Source of the DNA: Streptosporangiaceae bacterium
Lineage (GTDB): Bacteria; Actinomycetota; Actinomycetes; Streptosporangiales; Streptosporangiaceae
NCBI GenBank assembly: GCA_030040815.1
Contig: JASHSZ010000553.1
Span: 1 to 12,517 of the forward strand
Direction of reading: 5' to 3'
DNA: 12,517 nucleotides
In this document: positions 6,977 to 12,517 of the stretch, in pieces
Position numbering within the stretch: position 1 is the first letter of the stretch
How the letters are laid out: the number at the start of each line of letters is the position of its first letter
The notes under the pieces: model-generated
Databases searched by the model: none
Told to the model about the DNA's origin: nothing
The model's input: only the letters and a program-made list of their open reading frames with translations
Program-made: the position numbers and the translations under genes

Positions 6977-7004
6977 CTACCGGCTGCGCACTGCGCACCG
7001 GTAG
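6977..7004. promoter_or_regulatory. Strong inverted repeat between the PAC2 and IspH-like genes
   Basis: CTACCGG-C-TGCG and CGCA-CCGGTAG pair around a 5-base loop: an 11-bp stem with one bulged C. It lies 34 bases upstream of the IspH-like start and 134 bases downstream of the PAC2 stop. No U-run follows on either strand. It may be a tail-less terminator for the PAC2 transcript, a leader hairpin, or an operator; the sequence does not decide. The rest of the 6944-7137 gap shows no credible gene. Confidence 0.6.
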
Positions 7005-7137
7005 TAGACCGGCCACTGCCATGCCCACGCGAAGGACACGCTTCGCTCTGGCGCTGGCCAACTTTCGGTACGCCGGCGGACGCGCCGCGGGCAGTTCCGA
7101 CAGTCGAGGACGCCAGTCCGCCGGTGAGACGTGTTGG

Positions 7138-8052
7138 TCAGGAATCGGGGTTTTCGCCGCGGTGCTGCTCGGCGAGGAAGCGCTCGAACTCGGCGCCGAG
7201 CTCTTCCGCTGTCGGCACCTGCTCGGTGTCGGCGAGCAGGTTCTCTCGGTCGGCCGTGAACGCGTCGTACTGCTGCTCGAGCGCATGCACGACTTCGGCC
7301 ACTTCGGCGGAGCCCTCGACCTGACGCGCGATCTCCAGGTTCGTGCGGTGTGCCGCCTCGCGCAGGGCGTCGCCGGGCAGCACCAGCCCGGAGGCACGCT
7401 GGACGGAGTCCAGCAGGGTCGCCGCCGCGGCCGGGTACGCGGCTTGGGACAGGTAGTGCGGCACATGCACGGCAAACCCGATCGCGTGCCGGCCCGCGGC
7501 GCCGAGCCGGTACTCGAGCAACGCGGCGGCGCTGCCCGGTACCTGGAGCTTGTCGATCGACGGTCGGTAGCCATCGATCAGCCCGGACGCAGTGGCGTGC
7601 GCGGTCACGCCGAGCTGCCTCGTGTGCGGGACGCCCATTGGAATGCCGTGGAAGCTGACGGACAGCCGGACCCCGAGGTCTGCCGAGAGCTGCACCACTG
7701 CGGCGGTGAACGCCTCCCATTCGCGGTCGGGCTCGAGCCCGGCGAGCAGCAGGAACGGCGTGCCCTCGGTATCGCGCAGCAGCGACACGGCGAGCTCGGG
7801 CGCGTCGTAGTCGTCCCAGTGGTCCTTGGCGAAGGTCATGATCGGACGGCGCGACCGGTAGTCGAGCAGCGAGTCGATGTCGAAGGTGGCCACCTGCTCG
7901 TGCTCTAGCGTCGACATCAGGTGCGCGGTCAGCAGCCGCCCGGCCGCGCCAGCGTCGATGAACCCGTCGAGGTAATAGAGCATGACCAAGTCGCCGTCGG
8001 TGCGTGGCGCGCCAGGGCTTACCTCGTACAGGTCAGCCGGGTTATGCGACAC
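7138..8052 (-). CDS. PAC2 family protein (proteasome-assembly-chaperone-like)
   Basis: The 304-residue protein matches the actinobacterial PAC2 family: DLVMLYYLDGFIDAGAAG near the start, DIDSLLDYRSRRP (58-70), GIPMGVPHTR (136-145), and GFAVHVPHYLSQAAYP (192-207) with the following helix. It ends in a charged helical stretch (about 240-295) likely to form a coiled coil. PAC2 proteins share the fold of eukaryotic proteasome-assembly chaperones; in actinobacteria their role is not proven and they are not the proteasome itself. The GTG start is supported by GGAGG nine bases upstream (complement of 8062-8066). It lies downstream of the GbsR/MarR-like regulator on the same strand with an 80-base gap, and upstream of the IspH-like gene. 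Confidence 0.9.
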   Translation of the reverse strand: MSHNPADLYEVSPGAPRTDGDLVMLYYLDGFIDAGAAGRLLTAHLMSTLEHEQVATFDIDSLLDYRSRRPIMTFAKDHWDDYDAPELAVSLLRDTEGTPFLLLAGLEPDREWEAFTAAVVQLSADLGVRLSVSFHGIPMGVPHTRQLGVTAHATASGLIDGYRPSIDKLQVPGSAAALLEYRLGAAGRHAIGFAVHVPHYLSQAAYPAAAATLLDSVQRASGLVLPGDALREAAHRTNLEIARQVEGSAEVAEVVHALEQQYDAFTADRENLLADTEQVPTAEELGAEFERFLAEQHRGENPDS

Positions 8053-8132
8053 CGCTCACAGCCTCCGTCCTTGCCGTTCCCATCAGTCTTACCAACGCAT
8101 GGCCATCGCAGGTAATCCCCGACAGCGGAAAC

Positions 8133-8711
8133 CTAACGCTCGGCGTCGGCCTGCGCAGGCTCGGCAGTGCCGGACTGAGCCCGCCAGCGGGCCAGCAACC
8201 CGACGATCTCCTGGCCGATGAAGTCGAAATACCGAACGGTTTGCGCCATTCGCGCTCCAGCGGGCGTGGCCGGTCCGAGCACGTCGACGCCGTGGCGCAG
8301 CTCCGCCGCCCAGTCCGAGAACTGACGATCCCGGAGCTGGACGATGTCCTCCCAGACGCGGGTGGACATCCGGTAGTGCAGCCGCCTCGAGCCGGGCTCG
8401 CCTTCTGCCGCGACGAGCCCGACATGCAGCAGATAGCGCACGCCGCTGGATACCGAGGCCGGGCTGGTGCACAGCAGGTCAGCGAGCTCTGCCGCGGTGA
8501 ACGTGCTGGAGTCAGAGGTCAGCAGGGCAACGAAGAGACGAGCGGGAGTCCGCGGGAACCCCGACTGCGTGAGGTGCCCGGTGAACCGTTCGATGAAGGC
8601 GCGCACCGCCACCGGATCGCGCCGGCTGGACTCAGCGCCCGCCGGGCTGGGCTGGCCAGCCCGCGGCGAGACCCCTCGGTCGCCCTGATCGCTGCGCTCT
8701 GGTGCAGGCAC
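8133..8711 (-). CDS. GbsR/MarR-type winged-helix transcriptional regulator
   Basis: The 192-residue protein carries a winged helix at about 55-118: an R-x-PARLFVALL helix, FTAAELADLLCTSPASVSSG as helix-turn-helix, and the wing EGEPGSRRLHYRM. A C-terminal helical part (120-180) is typical of dimerisation in the GbsR-like branch of MarR proteins. The first 30 residues are Pro/Ser/Gly-rich and probably disordered. The frame stays open to 8954, but that part overlaps the divergent ABC gene and is not protein-like; the first sensible start is the GTG at 8711, though no good ribosome site precedes it. It is divergent from the ABC exporter with 58 bases between start codons, and a dyad sits there, so the likely role is repressing the exporter and itself. 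Confidence 0.85.
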   Translation of the reverse strand: MPAPERSDQGDRGVSPRAGQPSPAGAESSRRDPVAVRAFIERFTGHLTQSGFPRTPARLFVALLTSDSSTFTAAELADLLCTSPASVSSGVRYLLHVGLVAAEGEPGSRRLHYRMSTRVWEDIVQLRDRQFSDWAAELRHGVDVLGPATPAGARMAQTVRYFDFIGQEIVGLLARWRAQSGTAEPAQADAER

Positions 8712-8732
8712 TAGCAGCCCATTAGCTTTCCG

Positions 8733-8761
8733 TTGACCTATATTCAGTGGTTTCTGAATTT
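8733..8761 (+). promoter_or_regulatory. Candidate promoter of the ABC exporter operon (leaderless)
   Basis: TTGACC (8733-8738) is followed after 17 bases by GAATTT (8756-8761), a weak -10. This geometry would start transcription at about 8768-8770, the GTG start of the ATPase gene, which has no Shine-Dalgarno site. TATATT at 8739-8744 is an alternative -10 but has no matching -35. Confidence 0.4.
8742..8759. promoter_or_regulatory. Probable operator dyad ATTCAG-N6-CTGAAT
   Basis: A perfect 6-bp inverted repeat with a 6-base centre, in the AT-rich gap between the divergent regulator and exporter genes. It lies between the putative -35 and -10 of the exporter promoter and upstream of the regulator's start. 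MarR/GbsR proteins bind such palindromes as dimers, so this is the best candidate site for the adjacent regulator. Confidence 0.55.
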
Positions 8762-8769
8762 GATGTAAC

Positions 8770-9759
8770 GTGCTCAGCGTGAACGCTATCGAAGTCGCTG
8801 GGCTGCGCAAAGCCTTCGGTAAGACCGTCGCGCTGGACGGGCTCGACCTGACGGTGTCGGCGGGCGAGGTGCACGGGTTCCTCGGCCCGAACGGCGCGGG
8901 CAAGACCACCACGATCCGGATCCTGCTCGGCCTGCTGCGCGCCGACGGCGGCACGGCGCGGCTGCTCGGCGGCGACCCGTGGCGGGCCGCCGTCGAGCTC
9001 CACCGGCGGCTTGCCTACGTGCCCGGTGACGTGACGCTGTGGCCGACTCTCACCGGTGGCGAGGTGATCGACCTGCTCGGCCGGTTGCGGGGCGGCCTTG
9101 ATAGCAAGCGCCGGGCCGCGTTGCTGGATAGGTTCGACCTCGATCCCACCAAGAAGGCGCGCGCCTACTCCAGGGGCAACCGGCAGAAGGTCGCGCTGAT
9201 CGCTGCGCTGGCGTCCGACGCCGAGCTGCTGATCCTGGACGAGCCGACAGCCGGGCTCGACCCGCTGATGGAGGCGGCGTTCCGCCAGTGCGCCGAGGAG
9301 GAGCGGGCGGGGGGTCGGACCATCCTGCTCTCCAGCCACATCCTGTCCGAGGTGGAGGCGCTCTGCGACCGGGTCACGATCATCCGGGCGGGCCGGGCCG
9401 TCGAGACCGGCACGCTCGCCGAGATGCGGCATCTGACCACGACGTCGATCGCCGCTGAGCTGGATGCGCGCCCGGCCGGGCTCGCGGAGCTGCCCGGCGT
9501 GCACGACCTCGTGATCGACGCTGGCGAGGGCGGCCGGAGCCGGGTGCGCTGCGAGGCCGACTCTGACCGGCTGCAGGACGTGCTGCGGCTGCTGGTCGCG
9601 GCTGGCGTACGGACGCTGACGAGCCAGCCGCCGACACTGGAGGAGCTGTTCCTGCGGCACTACGAGAGCGGACCTGCGGCGGGCGGCGATCCGGCCGGGC
9701 CCGCGGCGGCCGGATCTGCGGCCGACGGTGCCGTCGCGCAGGCTCCGGACCTCCGATGA
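8770..9759 (+). CDS. ABC transporter ATP-binding protein (antibiotic-exporter type)
   Basis: The 329-residue ATPase powers the downstream permease. Motifs in order: Walker [10 protein letters not shown] (39-47), [16 protein letters not shown] (83-98) at the Q-loop position where the usual Gln is replaced by Gly/Asp, signature YSRGNRQK (133-140) in place of LSGGQ, Walker [13 protein letters not shown] (153-164), and the H-loop His190 (LLSSH). The altered signature and the YVPGD loop are usual in this exporter subfamily. A DrrA-like C-terminal domain (about 225-300) is followed by an Ala/Gly-rich tail. The start is the GTG at 8770 (another GTG at 8779); neither has a ribosome site. The stop overlaps the permease start as ATGA, so the two are translationally coupled. 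Confidence 0.93.
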   Translation: MLSVNAIEVAGLRKAFGKTVALDGLDLTVSAGEVHGFLGPNGAGKTTTIRILLGLLRADGGTARLLGGDPWRAAVELHRRLAYVPGDVTLWPTLTGGEVIDLLGRLRGGLDSKRRAALLDRFDLDPTKKARAYSRGNRQKVALIAALASDAELLILDEPTAGLDPLMEAAFRQCAEEERAGGRTILLSSHILSEVEALCDRVTIIRAGRAVETGTLAEMRHLTTTSIAAELDARPAGLAELPGVHDLVIDAGEGGRSRVRCEADSDRLQDVLRLLVAAGVRTLTSQPPTLEELFLRHYESGPAAGGDPAGPAAAGSAADGAVAQAPDLR

Positions 9760-11426
9760 GCCGGACCGGGGCCGAGGCACCGAGTCGGCAAGCCAGGCCG
9801 GCTGGCGGCGGCGCCGGCCCGGTCGGAGCGCTGGCCGGCGTCGGCGACCTATTCCGCCTCGCCGTGCGGCGCGACCGGCGGCTGCTGCCGATCTGGATCT
9901 ACGTGCTGCTGATCATCGCGGTATCGGGCGGGTACGCCGTGAAGCTCGTGTACAAGACCGCGGCAGACCGGGCGTCGCTCGCGGTGACCGTTCACCACGA
10001 CGCGGCGCTGCTGTTCATCTACGGCCAGTTGCACGGGGACAGCTACGGGGCGGTGCTGGCGTGGCGGTACCTGGCCTACGCCGCACTGGCCGCCGCGCTC
10101 ATGAGCATCTTCCTGGTGATCCGGCACACCAGGGCCGACGAGGAGGCGGGCCGACTGGAGCTGGTCGGCTCCACGGTGGTCGGCAGGCCGGCGCCGCTGA
10201 CCGCCTCGCTGCTGCTGCCGCTGGTCGCCAACGCCGTCGCGCTGGGGCTGACCACGCTGATCCTCGTGCTGTACGGGGTGCCAGCGGCCGGGGCCCTGGC
10301 GTTCGGGCTGGGCGAGGCCGCCTGCGCTATGGCCTTTGCCGTGCTAGCGGCGATCGCGGCCCAGGTCAGCGGCACGGCGAGAGGCGCACGCGGAATCGCC
10401 ACTACCGCGCTCGGGGTGGCATTCCTGTTGCGCGGTGTCGGTGACTCGGGTGGCAGCCACGGGCTCAGCTGGCTGACCTGGCTCAGCCCGATCGGCTGGG
10501 CAGAGCTGGTAAGGCCGTTTACGGGCGACCGGTGGTGGGTGCTCGCGGTGCCGGCTGCGGTCATCGTGGCCGGGACGACAGCGGCGTTCGCGCTGGCCGG
10601 CCACCGTGATGTCGGCGCCGGGCTGGTGCCGTCCCGGCCTGGCCCGGGAACCGCGGGCCGTCTGCTCGCCGGTCCGCTCGGCCTGGCCTGGCGACTTGAG
10701 CGCGGCAGCCTCGCGGGTTGGTCGGCCGGCTTCCTCGTGGCGGGGCTGGCGATCGGCGTGGTCGGCAACGGCATCAGCCAGCTGCTCGGCTCGGGTGGCG
10801 GAGGAGTGGAGAAGGTGCTCGACCGGATTTCCGGGCACACGGCGCTCACCGATTCCTACTTCGGCGCGTGCATGAGCCTGCTCGGCCTGGTCGCAGCCGC
10901 CTACGCGACGGCCGCGGTGCTCCGGCTGCGGACCACGGAGACCGACGGCCTCGGTGAGCCGGTGCTCGCGGCGCCGGTGAGCCGGTACCGCTGGAGCGGC
11001 AGCCAGCTGCTGATGGCGGTCGTCGGGACCGCTGTCATCCTTGTCATCGGCGCGATCGGGATGGGTCTGGGATTCGGCCTGGCGGCCTCCGATGTCGGGA
11101 CCTGGGTGGCCCGGCTCATCGAGGCTGGCCTGGTGCAGCTGCCCGCCGCGCTGTGCCTGGCAGGCGTCGCCTGCCTGCTCATCGGTTTGGTACCGCAGTG
11201 GAGCATCGGGATCGGCTGGGGAGCAGTCGCGGTCGTCGGGCTGATCGCGCTGATCGGACCCGCCGTCCGGCTGACCCAGGGCGTACAGGACATCTCGCCG
11301 TTCACGCACGTGCCGAAGCTGCCTGGTGGCACGGTCAGCGCGACGCCGGTGGTCTGGCTGTCCGTGGCGGCGGTTGCGCTCGCGGCGGCGGGCCTCGCAG
11401 GGCTCCGCCGCCGCGACATCGGCTGA
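9756..11426 (+). CDS. ABC-2 type exporter permease, fused double-length (COG3559-like)
   Basis: This 556-residue membrane protein has about 12 hydrophobic segments, for example near 43-63, 105-123, 150-173, 188-203, 214-226, 262-281, 322-340, 370-388, 418-442, 456-478, 487-502 and 531-550. It is an internal duplication of a six-helix unit: [17 protein letters not shown] (124-140) matches [17 protein letters not shown] (391-407), and [13 protein letters not shown] (243-255) matches [12 protein letters not shown] (512-523). This layout is that of the putative polyketide-antibiotic exporters grouped as COG3559. With the ATPase it should form an exporter needing only one permease chain; the substrate is unknown and no biosynthetic gene is visible here. 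The start ATG overlaps the ATPase stop. Confidence 0.9.
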   Translation: MSRTGAEAPSRQARPAGGGAGPVGALAGVGDLFRLAVRRDRRLLPIWIYVLLIIAVSGGYAVKLVYKTAADRASLAVTVHHDAALLFIYGQLHGDSYGAVLAWRYLAYAALAAALMSIFLVIRHTRADEEAGRLELVGSTVVGRPAPLTASLLLPLVANAVALGLTTLILVLYGVPAAGALAFGLGEAACAMAFAVLAAIAAQVSGTARGARGIATTALGVAFLLRGVGDSGGSHGLSWLTWLSPIGWAELVRPFTGDRWWVLAVPAAVIVAGTTAAFALAGHRDVGAGLVPSRPGPGTAGRLLAGPLGLAWRLERGSLAGWSAGFLVAGLAIGVVGNGISQLLGSGGGGVEKVLDRISGHTALTDSYFGACMSLLGLVAAAYATAAVLRLRTTETDGLGEPVLAAPVSRYRWSGSQLLMAVVGTAVILVIGAIGMGLGFGLAASDVGTWVARLIEAGLVQLPAALCLAGVACLLIGLVPQWSIGIGWGAVAVVGLIALIGPAVRLTQGVQDISPFTHVPKLPGGTVSATPVVWLSVAAVALAAAGLAGLRRRDIG

Positions 11427-11451
11427 CCGCCCTGCCGCACAGGTCCGGCCC

Positions 11452-11461
11452 CTGGCGCCAG
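11452..11461. repeat. 10-bp palindrome in the convergent gap after the permease
   Basis: CTGGCGCCAG is a perfect palindrome in the 131-base gap between the convergent permease and Clp_N genes. It has no loop and no U-run, so it is not a convincing terminator. Nothing else in this gap is recognisable apart from a short AT-rich patch at about 11480-11490. Confidence 0.3.
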
Positions 11462-11557
11462 AGCCCGACGGAGTTGTCGCTAAATACAAACGAGTGCATC
11501 CGGGCACGATTGAGGCTGAAACCTCGTCGATGTCTGCGAGAGCTGCTCGGCCCGGGC

Positions 11558-12361
11558 TCAGGGCTTGGTGAAGCCGCGGAGCAGTTCGGCGACGCGCGCC
11601 TCCATCTCGGCGCGCCCGGCGCCAGCCTCGGCCAGCACGCGCGACGCGAGGTTATCCGGGTCCTGGTACAGGCCGAGCAGGATGTGCTCGGTGCCGATGT
11701 AGTCGTGACCGAGTTCCAGCGCGACCGCCACCGCGTTCATCAGCGCGGTGCGGGCCCGCGGCGTCATCGGCCGGCGGCCCGTCACCGGATCGGCCGGCCA
11801 CGCTGGCTGTGCCGGCCGAGTTCCAGTCCGGTCCCGTCCGCTGGCTGCGGTGGCGTCGGATCCGTCGGCCGGGCGGACCTGCTCGTCTAGGGCGCGCAGT
11901 GCCGCTTCCACCTGCTCGCGGCTGATCTGCATGTCGAGCAGCACCTTTCCGCCGACACCGTCCGGCTCGGCGTACAGCCCGAGCAGCAGGTGGTCGGTGC
12001 CGATAACAAGAGAGGCGCTCGCCGCCGCCGCCGCGTCGGCGGCTACGAGCACGCTGCGCGCGCGCTGGGTAAATCGCTCAAACGTGGGCCGGTCGGTCGT
12101 CACGGCGACCCGCTCGGCGAGCGCGCCGGCAAACCGCTTGTGCACGGCCTGTTTGGTCACCCCGAGCGCCGCGCTGATCTCCGTCCACGACCGGCCCGCC
12201 CGGCGGCAGCGGTCGACGAAGTGCCCGAGCAGGGCATCGGTGGTCTGCTCGAGGCCGGACGCGGTCGCTGACGCGACCAATAGCTGGCCGATCGGGTCCT
12301 CGGTGCCGGCATCCTGCCGGACGGTGTCGATGAGCTCCTGGAGCGTGGGCGGTGGCGTCAT
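11558..12361 (-). CDS. HTH protein with two Clp N-terminal (Clp_N) repeats, ClpC2-like regulator
   Basis: The 267-residue protein begins with a helical region and a helix-turn-helix at about 57-77 (RSWTEISAALGVTKQAVHKRF). Two Clp_N repeats follow: about 94-160 (FERFTQRARSVLVAADA, LVIGTDHLLLGLY) and 200-263 (TPRARTALMNAVAVALELGH, YIGTEHILLGLY), joined by a Pro/Gly/Arg-rich linker. Clp_N is the substrate- and adaptor-binding domain of the ClpC unfoldase; here there is no ATPase domain, no Walker motifs and no ClpP-binding loop, so this is not a chaperone. The architecture resembles mycobacterial ClpC2. A DNA-binding regulator that senses a ligand or damaged protein through Clp_N is the likely role. 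The ATG at 12361 lies immediately after the -10 of a good promoter, so the message is probably leaderless. It is divergent from an MFS efflux gene. Confidence 0.88.
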   Translation of the reverse strand: MTPPPTLQELIDTVRQDAGTEDPIGQLLVASATASGLEQTTDALLGHFVDRCRRAGRSWTEISAALGVTKQAVHKRFAGALAERVAVTTDRPTFERFTQRARSVLVAADAAAAASASLVIGTDHLLLGLYAEPDGVGGKVLLDMQISREQVEAALRALDEQVRPADGSDATAASGRDRTGTRPAQPAWPADPVTGRRPMTPRARTALMNAVAVALELGHDYIGTEHILLGLYQDPDNLASRVLAEAGAGRAEMEARVAELLRGFTKP

Positions 12362-12363
12362 GG

Positions 12364-12380
12364 GTCAACCTTACGTTGAC
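12364..12380. promoter_or_regulatory. Operator copy 1, GTCAAC-N5-GTTGAC
   Basis: A perfect 6-bp dyad with spacer CTTAC. It covers the -10 element (complement of 12368-12373) and lies 2 bases upstream of the ATG of the Clp_N gene, a position that would block open-complex formation. Confidence 0.8.
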
Positions 12381-12395
12381 GACCCGATCAGTCAA
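12368..12395 (-). promoter_or_regulatory. Leaderless promoter of the Clp_N regulator gene
   Basis: The minus strand reads TTGACT (-35, complement of 12390-12395), 16 bases, then TAAGGT (-10, complement of 12368-12373), six bases, then ATG. Five of six -35 bases match the consensus and the -10 fits TANNNT. The start site falls at the ATG and no ribosome site exists, so translation is probably leaderless. Confidence 0.65.
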
Positions 12396-12407
12396 CTTCC
12401 GGTTGAC
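12391..12407. promoter_or_regulatory. Operator copy 2, GTCAAC-N5-GTTGAC
   Basis: A second perfect dyad with identical arms, spacer TTCCG, placed 27 bases from copy 1. It overlaps the -35 of the Clp_N gene and ends 27 bases before the MFS start codon, so one protein could control both genes. Confidence 0.8.
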
Positions 12408-12434
12408 GAAGTTTCTTCCGGCATACTTGGTCTA

Positions 12435-12517
12435 ATGGGCCCACACGAACTGACTCACTCGCGCCGGATGCTGATCCTGGCGATCTGCTGCACGAGTCTG
12501 TTCATGGTCGGCCTGGA
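12435..12517 (+). CDS. MFS drug-efflux transporter, N-terminus only (probably DHA2/EmrB type)
   Basis: Only 27 residues are inside the window: a short polar start with RRM, then the first membrane helix LILAICCTSLFMVGL, which is the TM1 pattern of DHA2-type drug:proton antiporters just before the conserved Asp-x-Thr-Ile-Val motif. The frame is open to the window's end. There is no Shine-Dalgarno site; CATACT (12422-12427) could be a -10 with the start at the ATG. It is divergent from the Clp_N regulator across 73 bases that hold two operator copies. The family call is from a short fragment, and the substrate is unknown. Confidence 0.7.
   Translation, partial: MGPHELTHSRRMLILAICCTSLFMVGL

Noticed and set aside
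6556..7908. 450-codon plus-strand frame opposite the IspH-like and PAC2 genes
   Set aside because: It has no domain and shadow-like composition, while both minus-strand genes have conserved motifs.
8712..8954. N-terminal extension of the GbsR/MarR frame into the ABC ATPase gene
   Set aside because: It would run antisense to the Walker A region and through the divergent promoter; the winged-helix protein is complete from 8711.
8722..9780. 352-codon minus-strand frame opposite the ABC ATPase
   Set aside because: The plus strand shows all ABC motifs in order; the minus-strand translation is Arg/Gln-rich noise.
10344..11507. 387-codon minus-strand frame opposite the permease
   Set aside because: It is antisense to transmembrane codons and gives Arg/Asp/His-rich sequence with no domain.
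1..12517. CRISPR arrays, tRNA or rRNA genes, insertion sequences, integrase or att sites
   Set aside because: No regularly spaced repeats, no cloverleaf or rRNA-like stretch, no transposase or recombinase motifs on either strand were seen.

Overview
The window is GC-rich DNA packed with genes, almost certainly from a high-GC actinobacterium. The gene content fits: a PAC2 protein, an ECF42-type sigma factor with its DGPF partner, a COG3559-type antibiotic exporter and an HTH/Clp_N regulator. GTG and TTG starts are frequent, ATGA overlaps couple genes, and several promoters look leaderless. I cannot name the genus. No rRNA, tRNA, CRISPR array, insertion sequence or integrase is visible.

Layout. 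(1) 1-312, +: the 3' end of a DUF488 gene. (2) 350-1375, -: a short MetE-core (methionine-synthase-like) zinc methyltransferase with a TTG start. (3) 1462-2751, -: a secreted lipoprotein built from RCC1-type propeller repeats. (4) 2896-4484, -: a two-gene operon of a YCII/DGPF protein and an ECF42-like sigma factor, coupled by an ATGA overlap. (5) 4585-5577, -: a MetF-type methylenetetrahydrofolate reductase. (6) 5684-6943, -: a very divergent IspH/LytB-like protein that keeps the three cluster cysteines but has lost several catalytic residues, with an unidentified N-terminal extension. (7) 7138-8052, -: a PAC2-family protein. (8) 8133-8711, -: a GbsR/MarR-type regulator, divergent from (9) 8770-11426, +: an ABC ATPase and a fused 12-TM permease of the polyketide-antibiotic exporter type. 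(10) 11558-12361, -: an HTH protein with two Clp_N repeats, divergent from (11) 12435-end, +: the start of an MFS (probably DHA2-type) efflux gene.

The right-hand third reads as two back-to-back efflux modules, each with a regulator facing a transporter across a short intergenic region that carries a symmetric operator. The Clp_N module is the most striking. Two identical-arm dyads (GTCAAC-N5-GTTGAC) lie exactly over the -35 and -10 of the regulator's own, apparently leaderless, promoter and just upstream of the MFS gene. The Clp_N domain is the part of ClpC bound by several natural-product antibiotics, so a sensor-repressor controlling efflux is a testable hypothesis. The left part holds two one-carbon/methionine genes (MetE-core and MetF), which are not adjacent, and a sigma-factor module.
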